Origin: Christensenella sp. UBA6345
GTDB taxonomy: Bacteria; Bacillota; Clostridia; Christensenellales; UBA1242
Direction: 5' to 3'
Length of the DNA: 19,974 bases
Assembly: GCA_002437945.1 (NCBI GenBank)
Contig: DJSB01000009.1
Span: 1 to 19,974, forward strand
In this document: positions 1 to 5,798 of the stretch, one piece after another
How positions within the stretch are numbered: position 1 is the stretch's first letter
Layout of the letters: every line of letters starts with the position of its first letter
Notes under the pieces: model-generated
Told to the model about the DNA's origin: nothing
Databases searched by the model: none
What the model saw: the letters and a program-made list of their open reading frames with translations, nothing else
Made by a program: the position numbers and the translations under genes

Positions 1-15
1 CGTAATCTAGGCGGG
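1..15 (-). repeat. Repeat family B, third copy (partial, cut by window edge)
   Basis: The first 15 bases match, base for base, the end of the two fuller family B copies at 5514-5593 and 13500-13582. The copy ends in the terminal motif AGGCGGG, and the rest lies outside the window. The flank (GGTAAG then TATG) also resembles the flank of the copy at 13500-13582. Confidence 0.7.
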
Positions 16-90
16 GTAAGTATGGTATTAATATTTATTATATCTAGACGGAACATAAATTTTTTAACAATCATATAAAAAACACTACAC

Positions 91-119
91 TTAAATCGTC
101 ATTTTTGCTAAAATATACA
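91..119 (+). promoter_or_regulatory. Possible promoter for the gene at 169
   Basis: TTAAAT (91-96) and TATACA (114-119) are separated by 17 bases, a weak sigma-A-like match. It lies about 50 bases before the start codon. A small inverted repeat GTGTA/TACAC lies between it and the ribosome binding site. The fit is poor enough that another promoter is possible. Confidence 0.35.
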
Positions 120-168
120 TTGTGAAAAATAAAGTGTATTTTGCTTACACTAAAAAGGAGAATAAATC

Positions 169-531
169 ATGGCAGAACAAAAGAAAACTACTAGTAAATC
201 TAGTGCAAAAACATCTTCTACTACTACCACAACAAAAAGATCTACAACTTCTTCTTCTAGAAGCAGTATGTGGGGTATCAACAAGATTAGTTTTTGGGTA
301 ATTGGTGCTATGGCTATACTTTACCTTGTAGCATCTATACTTGCTATATGTGGATTGAAGAATCCAAAGATTATTTCTGCATTACAAGGTGTGGCTACCG
401 CTATGGCTATATGCATAGCAGCAGTACTTGCTTGGAAATATGTTAGAAATAAACAAACAGTATGGAAAGTATTGTATTTCGTACTATTGTTAGTAGTGTT
501 ATTGGGTATAGTATTACCACTAGTTATTTAA
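169..531 (+). CDS. Small membrane protein with Ser/Thr/Lys-rich N-terminal tail
   Basis: A 120-residue protein of unknown function. Residues 1-34 are low-complexity and dominated by Ser, Thr and Lys, so probably disordered and positively charged. Three hydrophobic stretches follow at about residues 40-63, 69-92 and 99-120, suggesting three membrane helices and almost no C-terminal tail. There is no signal peptidase site. The start is well supported: AAGGAG at 155-160 lies eight bases before the ATG. It is followed by its own strong terminator and faces a convergent gene, so it is probably monocistronic. I recognise no family. A membrane anchor or small envelope protein is the most that can be said. 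Confidence 0.75.
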   Translation: MAEQKKTTSKSSAKTSSTTTTTKRSTTSSSRSSMWGINKISFWVIGAMAILYLVASILAICGLKNPKIISALQGVATAMAICIAAVLAWKYVRNKQTVWKVLYFVLLLVVLLGIVLPLVI

Positions 532-557
532 TTAACTTTATAAGATAATCGATTAAC

Positions 558-594
558 AAAAAAGTTCTACAAATTTAGTAGAACTTTTTTTATT
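558..594 (+). terminator. Intrinsic terminator of the 169-531 gene
   Basis: AAAAAAGTTCTAC (558-570) pairs perfectly with GTAGAACTTTTTT (578-590) around a seven-base loop, with a T-rich tail. It lies 27 bases after the stop codon. Confidence 0.9.
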
Positions 595-620
595 ATTTTA
601 AGTTAACCATACTATTTAGT

Positions 621-668
621 AAAAAACTTTATCCGTATGTTAATCGCATATTAGGATAAAGTCTTTTT
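621..668 (-). terminator. Intrinsic terminator of the 677-1159 gene
   Basis: ACTTTATCC (626-634) pairs with GGATAAAGT (654-662) around a 19-base loop. Runs of A on the left and T on the right give a U tail on either strand. It lies just past the stop of the minus-strand gene, so it probably serves that gene and may act on both strands. Confidence 0.8.
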
Positions 669-676
669 TATATTTA

Positions 677-1159
677 TTATTTTTCTATACCTTTGCCGTT
701 ATCGATACTAAAACCTTCTACATTACGCAAATTTTCTTCATCGTCCATTAATGTTATATAATATGCATTAGTAGATTTATCAATAACTATTGGGGACTCC
801 AAATCATCTAGAAAATTATTTTCGTCTGGAGCATTCAAACTATCAAGGAATTGTTTATATTGTACATTGCCATTGGCATCAGTTAAAGAGTCAGATTCGA
901 TAATCATAGATTCGTGTTTAAGACAGAATACTCTTAATACTGAAAAAAGTGCATTGGCACTATCAAAATCATTAGCCTTAAATCTTTCAACATCTACAGA
1001 CATATCTACTTCATCATAGAAAAAGTCCATTACTCCTGCAGTAGAATTAGAATCTTTTACTACACATTGATAATTTTCGCCAGTCTTTAAACGTTCTTTA
1101 AATTCGGCTGTTTTTGTAAGTGTTGCTAGATATTGTTTGTTATTAACTGTAACTTTCAT
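677..1159 (-). CDS. Uncharacterised acidic cytoplasmic protein, 160 aa
   Basis: A soluble 160-residue protein with no signal peptide or membrane segment. It is rich in Asp, Glu and Asn. I recognise no family. The first 90 residues look like a mixed beta/alpha fold (short alternating hydrophobic strands such as YQCVV and VMDFFY). The C-terminal third is strongly acidic. The start is supported by AGGAG seven bases upstream of the ATG on the minus strand. It has its own sigma-A-type promoter (1208-1236) and terminator (621-668), and a perfect palindrome lies between promoter and start. It is divergent from the permease-chorismate mutase operon, so shared regulation is possible but not shown. It has no helix-turn-helix that I can see, so I do not call it a regulator. 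Confidence 0.75.
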   Translation of the reverse strand: MKVTVNNKQYLATLTKTAEFKERLKTGENYQCVVKDSNSTAGVMDFFYDEVDMSVDVERFKANDFDSANALFSVLRVFCLKHESMIIESDSLTDANGNVQYKQFLDSLNAPDENNFLDDLESPIVIDKSTNAYYITLMDDEENLRNVEGFSIDNGKGIEK

Positions 1160-1171
1160 ACTATCTCCTAT

Positions 1172-1189
1172 GTATACTAGTTAGTATAC
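1172..1189. promoter_or_regulatory. Palindrome, candidate operator
   Basis: GTATACTA and TAGTATAC form a perfect 8-bp inverted repeat around a 2-bp spacer. It lies just downstream of the -10 of the minus-strand promoter and upstream of the AGGAG of the 677-1159 gene. A bound dimeric repressor would block that transcript. The half-site TATACT also resembles a -10 hexamer, so it could instead be a second promoter element. Confidence 0.45.
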
Positions 1190-1207
1190 TTAATTTTCTC
1201 TATTTAA

Positions 1208-1236
1208 AGTATAACCTTTTTTAATTATAATGGCAA
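1208..1236 (-). promoter_or_regulatory. Sigma-A-type promoter of the 677-1159 gene
   Basis: Read on the minus strand: TTGCCA (1236-1231), a 17-base spacer, then TATACT (1213-1208). Initiation would fall near 1201, leaving about a 40-base leader that contains the palindrome at 1172-1189. Confidence 0.7.
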
Positions 1237-1268
1237 TATCTTAAATACAAATTGTTTATTCAAAAGCA

Positions 1269-1298
1269 TTGGACAAAAAAATAATACAGATATATAAT
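1269..1298 (+). promoter_or_regulatory. Sigma-A-type promoter of the permease-chorismate mutase operon
   Basis: TTGGAC (1269-1274), an 18-base spacer, then a perfect TATAAT (1293-1298). Transcription would begin near 1305, about 40 bases before the ATG at 1347. This also shows that the TTG at 1269, which is in frame with the permease, belongs to the -35 and is not a start codon. Confidence 0.75.
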
Positions 1299-1346
1299 CG
1301 ATATGCATTTCAATGTTTTAATTGGAATTATAACAAAAGGAAAATT

Positions 1347-2789
1347 ATGAAATCAAAAGTTAATATTATTATTAGAAGCATTATTATAACTATTTGTATT
1401 GCTCTATGTCTATTTTTTAGATTTATACCCGCTCCCAATGGACTTACACAAGATGCTATGGGAATTATAGGTATTTTTTTTGGCACTCTTATACTTTGGT
1501 TAACCATTGGTATTGATTGGCCAAGTTTACTATGTATTTTTTCAATAGTATTGCTCGATAGTTTTAATGCAAAAACTGTTTTTGCTGGTAGTTTTGGTAA
1601 TGAAACATTTATATTTTTATTATTTACATTTATTTGTACATATTCCTTATCAAAAACTCCACTTATTAAACGAATAGCCATTTGGTTTACTACCAACAAA
1701 CTTGCGAAAAAAGGTGGCTGGTGGCTTACTTGTATGTTTTGGACAAGTGTATTATTATTGGGATTATTCATATCACCATCAGTTTTATTTGTAGTAATGT
1801 TGCCTATACTTAACGAAATATTAGAAGTTGCACATATTGAAAAAGGTGAAAAAGTAGGCAAAATGCTTATAATGGGACTTGCCTTTACAGTATCAATTTC
1901 TTCAGGTATGACACCTATTGCACACGTATTCCCTATACTTGCTATGAATGCTGCCAATATTTCTGTTGGATATGCTCAATATATGGCATTTGCTATTCCA
2001 GTAGGAATATTAAGTTTCCTATCAATGATATTGATATTTAGACTTATTTTACGTCCCGACATGTCAAAATTAAAAAATGTAGATATATCTCAAATTAAAG
2101 AATCTATACCACCTTTTACCAAAAAAGAATGTATTAGTTTGATTGTTTTTATACTAGTATTACTTCTATGGATTATACCTAGTCTATTTAAGAATATTAA
2201 TCCACAATTTTATCAATTCTTTAATCAATATGGGACAGCAATGCCAGCAATACTCGGTACATTAATATTGTGTATAGTAAGAATAGATGGTAAACCACTT
2301 ATTGATATCAGTGACGCTTTTAAAAATGGTGTACCATGGTCAAGTTTAATTATGTGTGCAAGCACACTTATACTTGGTAGTGCTATGACAAGTGATAGTG
2401 TCGGATTGAAAGCATTTTTACAAAACAACTTATCTGGTGCATTAGCCGGTATACCTGCTTTACTACTATTAATTATTTTTAGCACTTGGGCAATGCTTCA
2501 AACCAATGTTTCTTCCAACATGGTAACTGCCACACTTGTGTCCGCAATAGCAAGTTCAATTATTACATCTACGGGAGTATCACTTAATATAAATGCAGTT
2601 ATCTGTATTATAGGTTGTTTAAGTGCTTATGCTTTTGCAACTCCGCCTAGTATGCCACATATTGCTATAGTGGCTAGCAGTGAATATTGTGACACAAAAA
2701 CAGTATTTACTTATGGTTCAATACTTATGGTAGTATGTTTAATCATTGCTTTATGTGTAGGTTATCCATTAGCCGCACTTGTAATGTAA
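1347..2789 (+). CDS. SLC13/DASS-family anion permease
   Basis: A 480-residue polytopic membrane protein resembling the divalent anion:sodium symporter (SLC13) family, which imports di- and tricarboxylates or sulfate. About eleven hydrophobic segments are arranged as two halves. Half one has the re-entrant-loop region near 143-154 and GMTP at 187-190. Half two has SSN at 389-391 and ATPPS at 431-435, matching the family's SNT and TPPN regions. The classical SNT motifs are degenerate: SPS at 143-145 and SNM at 390-392. The ATG at 1347 is chosen because AAAAGG precedes it by six bases and the frame's upstream TTG lies in the promoter. The gene ends ten bases before the chorismate mutase start, so the two are surely co-transcribed. 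The substrate cannot be read from the sequence. Carboxylated intermediates of the shikimate pathway are an inference from the partner gene. Confidence 0.8.
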   Translation: MKSKVNIIIRSIIITICIALCLFFRFIPAPNGLTQDAMGIIGIFFGTLILWLTIGIDWPSLLCIFSIVLLDSFNAKTVFAGSFGNETFIFLLFTFICTYSLSKTPLIKRIAIWFTTNKLAKKGGWWLTCMFWTSVLLLGLFISPSVLFVVMLPILNEILEVAHIEKGEKVGKMLIMGLAFTVSISSGMTPIAHVFPILAMNAANISVGYAQYMAFAIPVGILSFLSMILIFRLILRPDMSKLKNVDISQIKESIPPFTKKECISLIVFILVLLLWIIPSLFKNINPQFYQFFNQYGTAMPAILGTLILCIVRIDGKPLIDISDAFKNGVPWSSLIMCASTLILGSAMTSDSVGLKAFLQNNLSGALAGIPALLLLIIFSTWAMLQTNVSSNMVTATLVSAIASSIITSTGVSLNINAVICIIGCLSAYAFATPPSMPHIAIVASSEYCDTKTVFTYGSILMVVCLIIALCVGYPLAALVM

Positions 2790-2799
2790 GGAGTAAATA

Positions 2800-3072
2800 A
2801 TGAAAGATTTAAAACAATGCAGGGAACAACTAGATATAATTGATAAAGAAATAATTAAATTGTTTGAAAAAAGAATGTCGGTTATTAAAGATGTGGCACT
2901 ATACAAAAAACAAAATAATCTTCCCATTGTAGATGAAGAAAGGGAAAAAATAATACTACAAAATAATCTAGAGAAATTTAATAATCCCGAACTTAAACAA
3001 TATTATCAAACAATACTAAAAGCATATATTGATGTAAGTAAACAATACCAAATTAATCTTATAAAAAAATAA
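2800..3072 (+). CDS. Chorismate mutase, AroQ class, monofunctional
   Basis: A 90-residue all-helical enzyme that converts chorismate to prephenate, the branch to phenylalanine and tyrosine. Against the AroQ fold of E. coli PheA (from memory), the active-site set is present: Arg8, Arg25, Lys36, Asp45, Arg48, Glu49 and, near the end, Ser79 and Gln83 in SKQYQ. The length equals a stand-alone AroQ domain, with no fused prephenate dehydratase, dehydrogenase or DAHP synthase. AAGGAG at 2788-2793 overlaps the permease stop codon and lies six bases before the ATG, which indicates tight translational coupling. No other aromatic pathway gene is in the window. No signal peptide is present, so it is a cytoplasmic enzyme and not the secreted type. 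Function is confident; the reason for pairing with a permease is not. Confidence 0.9.
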   Translation: MKDLKQCREQLDIIDKEIIKLFEKRMSVIKDVALYKKQNNLPIVDEEREKIILQNNLEKFNNPELKQYYQTILKAYIDVSKQYQINLIKK

Positions 3073-3116
3073 ATAATCATACAATAAATTCCCTATCTAT
3101 TAATATCTATCTTATA

Positions 3117-3154
3117 AAAAAAAGTATGTCACTATACCTTGTGATATACTTTTT
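3117..3154 (+). terminator. Intrinsic terminator of the permease operon
   Basis: AAAGTATGTCAC (3121-3132) pairs with GTGATATACTTT (3141-3152), with one G-T wobble and an eight-base loop, followed by T's. It lies 49 bases after the chorismate mutase stop. Confidence 0.85.
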
Positions 3155-3230
3155 ATATATTGATACACACCAATTGTTTTAGTGTGCCATTTATTAATTT
3201 TTTATATCTTATAATAATTATATTATCGGA

Positions 3231-3271
3231 AGTTAGACGAAAGCAGTGCGTAGCAATATTTTCGTATAACT
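3231..3271. repeat. Long imperfect hairpin next to repeat A1
   Basis: AGTTA-G-ACGAAA (3231-3242) pairs with TTTCGT-A-TAACT (3260-3271), a stem of eleven pairs with one mismatch and a 17-base GC-rich loop. It directly abuts the family A repeat. The stretch 3155-3230 shows only AT-rich sequence. No ORF or RNA family was recognised here. Confidence 0.5.
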
Positions 3272-3280
3272 GATGTTTGT

Positions 3281-3363
3281 TCAAACTATGATGCCACGAT
3301 TTATCGTGGAATTGCGATAGCAATTTGATTTACGAACATAGTGAGTAAAGCAACATCACATAG
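3281..3363 (-). repeat. Structured intergenic repeat, family A, copy 1
   Basis: The reverse complement aligns along its length with the copy at 5297-5380. Both begin TATGTGAT, carry TTGCTA..CGCAA in the middle and end GTGGCATCA-AGTTT. Internal hairpins are CCACGAT/ATCGTGG (3294-3309) and ATTGC/GCAAT (3311-3324), enclosed by an outer pairing TGATGT (3271-3276) with ACATCA (3353-3358), a cloverleaf-like layout. It lies immediately after the stop of the YitT gene in that gene's sense orientation, so it may form the end of its transcript. I see no separate terminator there. Confidence 0.7.
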
Positions 3364-3369
3364 TTTATA

Positions 3370-4431
3370 CTATTTATTATCTATACTTTCTTCACTTGTT
3401 GTGTCAACATTATCGATAGTTTTTGGTGTATCAGTACTATCTACAGTTGGTACACCATCTACCGTTTTTGTATCTTCTTTTATTTTATTTTTTGGTTTAC
3501 CTAACTTTTTAGGTTTAGGTGTATCTTTACCTTCGGTTTCTTTTTGTATTTCTTCTACAGTACTCCAAGCACCTATTACTTCGGACACTTTAGTTAAATA
3601 CACAAAGGCTTGTGGGTCAATCTCTTTAATTATAGATTTCAATTGTCCCATCTGGTATCTACTAGCAAGGCATACCAATTGACACTTATCACTTTTGCTA
3701 TGCATACCTTTTACTTGAGTACAGGTACAACCCCTAGCAAGTTTATCCATAATAGCGGACGACAATTCTTCTGGACGAGTGGTTATAATACTAAATGCTC
3801 TAACTTGTTTATAGCCATCGTTAACAAAATCAGTAACAATCATACTTAATACTAATGCTATAACTGTATATGGTAATAGTCTTACACCATCATTAAATGT
3901 CACGGTAGACAACAATATAATTATTGCGTCTATCAATATCATTAGCGAACCTATAGTTGCGTCAGGTTTTTTCTTTTTTACTATGCAGGCTATCATATCA
4001 GAGCCACCAGTCGAACCGCCAAAACGTACAACCAAACCTACACCCAATCCCATAGCGATTCCACCATAAATAGCAGAAACTAGCAATTCGAAACCTAAAT
4101 TAAGGTGTAATAAAGCAAATAATTGCATACTTAACGAAAAAGAAAATATACCTATTAAAGCCTTTATTGCAAACCTTTTACCTAAAGTCTTTAATGCTAA
4201 AACATATAGACCTATGTTAAGTATTAAATATATTACTGATGTAGATAAAAATTTGATACCTATTTTGCCTAGCCATACATTAATAACCATAGACAACGCA
4301 GAAAATCCACCAGTAGAGATTTCGTTGGGTTCTAGAAAAATACTAAATCCAAACCCCATAATAATTGTGCCTAGTACCACCATTGCTATTTCCAAGGCAA
4401 ATTGCCATTTTCTACTTGCTTTTATATACAT
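3370..4431 (-). CDS. YitT-family membrane protein with DUF2179 domain
   Basis: A 353-residue protein of the YitT family: an N-terminal membrane domain (about residues 12-205, five or six helices) and a cytoplasmic DUF2179 domain (about 215-287). The family signature GGSTGGSD is at 138-145. The family is widespread in Bacillota and its biochemical role is largely unsettled; a transport role is often supposed. Residues about 295-353 form a charged, Lys/Pro-rich then Thr/Asp/Glu-rich tail that most family members, near 280-290 residues, lack. AGGAG lies seven bases before the ATG. Upstream is a good promoter, divergent from the 4589 gene. The gene ends at repeat A1. Confidence 0.88.
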   Translation of the reverse strand: MYIKASRKWQFALEIAMVVLGTIIMGFGFSIFLEPNEISTGGFSALSMVINVWLGKIGIKFLSTSVIYLILNIGLYVLALKTLGKRFAIKALIGIFSFSLSMQLFALLHLNLGFELLVSAIYGGIAMGLGVGLVVRFGGSTGGSDMIACIVKKKKPDATIGSLMILIDAIIILLSTVTFNDGVRLLPYTVIALVLSMIVTDFVNDGYKQVRAFSIITTRPEELSSAIMDKLARGCTCTQVKGMHSKSDKCQLVCLASRYQMGQLKSIIKEIDPQAFVYLTKVSEVIGAWSTVEEIQKETEGKDTPKPKKLGKPKNKIKEDTKTVDGVPTVDSTDTPKTIDNVDTTSEESIDNK

Positions 4432-4459
4432 AACTAACTCCTAAAAATTAAACAACGAG

Positions 4460-4488
4460 ATTGTACCACAAGTATATCAAAATTTCAA
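4460..4488 (-). promoter_or_regulatory. Sigma-A-type promoter of the YitT-family gene
   Basis: Read on the minus strand: TTGAAA (4488-4483), a 17-base spacer, then TACAAT (4465-4460), about 29 bases before the start codon. Confidence 0.7.
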
Positions 4489-4517
4489 TGACAAAATCAA
4501 AAAAATCTACCTATTTT

Positions 4518-4529
4518 GGCAATATTGCC
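4518..4529. promoter_or_regulatory. Palindrome between divergent promoters, candidate operator
   Basis: GGCAATATTGCC is a perfect 12-bp palindrome. It ends two bases before the -35 of the rightward promoter and lies 30 bases upstream of the leftward -35. That placement suits a dimeric regulator of the 4589 gene, perhaps of both genes. No regulator gene is visible nearby. Confidence 0.45.
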
Positions 4530-4531
4530 CA

Positions 4532-4560
4532 TTGACTACATTAAATAGTTGTGATAACAT
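4532..4560 (+). promoter_or_regulatory. Sigma-A-type promoter of the 4589-5263 gene
   Basis: TTGACT (4532-4537), a 17-base spacer, then TAACAT (4555-4560). The -35 is strong and the -10 moderate. It lies about 28 bases before the start codon. Confidence 0.65.
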
Positions 4561-4588
4561 TATATATGTAATATAGGAGAAAAAAAGT

Positions 4589-5263
4589 ATGTTGTGGATT
4601 GATAGAAACGCATTGTTAAAATTAAACCTTGCAAAAAATAACAAGAGAGAATTATTAGTAGAAGTAGTTAATTCTTATGGTGAAACAGGTGTTGTAAAAG
4701 GATTAATTACTCCCAATTTAAAAAGTAGAATTACAGATAGTTTTTCACTAGTCGTTAATGCTCCAGAAGATCAAAGATTCTTTCTTCATATAGTATTAGA
4801 CAGACCAGACGAAAAATTTAATACTTTCTGTGCTTTAAGTGTTAAAGATGCCGAAACTTTAGATGTAATGTACGAAAACCCTAATCGTGATATTTTGCTT
4901 AATTTCAACATTAACAATTTTAACCAAAAAGATGAGAAAAATAGCAAATGGTACAATGATAGTGGCACACAATTTATGCTTAACAATATAGGTCAATATG
5001 TCGAATTTACACCATCTGAAGAAAATTTAGGACACGGCTACAGACCAGTTAAAGGCATATTAAAATGTGCTTATGTCGCTAACAATCCATCACGTTCACA
5101 TATGGTACAGATTCTTTTAGATAGTGATAAAGCTACAGCAATGGCACATATTAGACTACCAAAAAGTTTTGATATGACTGCCACATCAACTGTTACTGGC
5201 GAAACTACTGCTCTTAAATATCGTTCTAAAGAAAATGTAGAAGATAAAGAATTAAATAGATAA
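4589..5263 (+). CDS. Uncharacterised cytoplasmic protein, 224 aa
   Basis: A soluble 224-residue protein with no signal peptide, membrane segment or family I recognise. The first 100 residues read as a beta-rich domain (alternating hydrophobics such as ELLVEVV and FFLHIVL). An Asn/Lys-rich linker follows near 105-125, then a second strand-rich part from about 140 to 205. The last 15 residues are highly charged. Two similar-looking halves are possible but the similarity is not strong enough to claim a duplication. AGGAG at 4575-4579 lies nine bases before the ATG. It has its own promoter and a strong terminator at 5266-5293, so it is monocistronic. It is divergent from the YitT gene across a shared regulatory gap. 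No enzymatic motif was found. Confidence 0.75.
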   Translation: MLWIDRNALLKLNLAKNNKRELLVEVVNSYGETGVVKGLITPNLKSRITDSFSLVVNAPEDQRFFLHIVLDRPDEKFNTFCALSVKDAETLDVMYENPNRDILLNFNINNFNQKDEKNSKWYNDSGTQFMLNNIGQYVEFTPSEENLGHGYRPVKGILKCAYVANNPSRSHMVQILLDSDKATAMAHIRLPKSFDMTATSTVTGETTALKYRSKENVEDKELNR

Positions 5264-5265
5264 TT

Positions 5266-5293
5266 AGAAGCCAATTATTTGGCTTCTTTTTTT
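5266..5293 (+). terminator. Intrinsic terminator of the 4589-5263 gene
   Basis: AGAAGCCAA (5266-5274) pairs perfectly with TTGGCTTCT (5279-5287) around TTAT, with a T-run tail. It begins two bases after the stop codon. Confidence 0.92.
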
Positions 5294-5296
5294 ATG

Positions 5297-5380
5297 TTAT
5301 GTGATATTGTGTTGTTCGCTTTGCTTACAACACAAGTTGCTAATCGCAACACAACAATATCTTGTGGCATCACAGTTTAT
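5297..5380 (+). repeat. Structured intergenic repeat, family A, copy 2
   Basis: This is the second copy of the ~84-bp family, in the opposite orientation to that at 3281-3363. It contains hairpins TTGTGTTGT/ACAACACAA (5307-5335) and GTTGC/GCAAC (5336-5350) inside an outer pairing TGTGAT (5300-5305) with ATCACA (5369-5374). Hairpin sequences differ from copy 1 while their positions are kept. It lies directly after a gene's terminator in that gene's sense orientation, as copy 1 does after its gene. Confidence 0.7.
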
Positions 5381-5412
5381 GTTATTTTTATATTTAACGT
5401 GCATTCTATATG

Positions 5413-5480
5413 TGTCATTCTGAGCGAAACGTAGTGAAGTCGAACCCGCAGGGCAACAACGCAAGTTGTTGGAATCTCGA
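5413..5480 (+). repeat. Intergenic repeat, family C, copy 1
   Basis: It starts TGTCATTCTGAGCG, continues with GTCGAACCCGCAGGGCAAC, includes a nested hairpin CAACAACGCAAGTTGTTG and ends near TTGGAATC. The same order of motifs occurs in reverse at 13613-13682. The head sequence resembles the TGTCATTCTGAGCG-type intergenic repeats known from many bacterial genomes. Confidence 0.75.
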
Positions 5481-5513
5481 AACGTAAAGTGACTACTACA
5501 TATTTTATTTACC

Positions 5514-5593
5514 CCCGCCTAGATTACGCCAAACAAGTTTGTCGCTTGTCCGCCTTGCTCCCAAGTTCGACTTTGCTCATAATGACAGGCGGG
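5514..5593 (+). repeat. Palindrome-ended repeat, family B, copy 1
   Basis: An 80-bp element with terminal inverted repeats CCCGCCT and AGGCGGG. It shares CTAGATTACGCC, CAAGTTTGTC, CTTGTCCGC, TTGCTCCCAAGTTCGACT and ATGACAGGCGGG with the copy at 13500-13582, at roughly nine identical bases in ten by eye. It is too short to encode a transposase. The rest of the 535-base gap, 5594-5798, is AT-rich with only a small hairpin (AACTAG/CTAGTT, 5695-5714) and the promoter of the next gene. Confidence 0.8.
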
Positions 5594-5749
5594 AATAAAT
5601 CAACTTAACATAATATGCAGTTAATTAAAAAGTAACTATAATAATAAAGTGTGTTAGTTTTTGTTATTAATGATATATAATGAAAAATTATTCCAACTAG
5701 ATAAGATACTAGTTACAATAGTTATTTATTTTTAATTTTAATATATTTG

Positions 5750-5758
5750 TGCTATACT
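5750..5758 (+). promoter_or_regulatory. Extended -10 promoter element of the 5799 operon
   Basis: TGCTATACT (5750-5758) fits an extended -10 (TGnTATAAT-like). No clear -35 lies at the usual spacing, which the TG motif can compensate for. It is about 40 bases before the start codon. Confidence 0.45.
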
Positions 5759-5798
5759 TATTTTCGATAAAAACAATATCTAAAGATAACAAAAGAAG

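Noticed and set aside
1269..1346. TTG start that would add 26 residues to the permease
   Set aside because: The TTG is part of a good -35 hexamer (TTGGAC-18-TATAAT) and has no ribosome binding site. The ATG at 1347 has one.
1328..1957. 209-codon frame antisense to the permease, and similar frames opposite the YitT, 4589 and dnaN genes
   Set aside because: They overlap convincing genes on the other strand and have no start signals or family resemblance.
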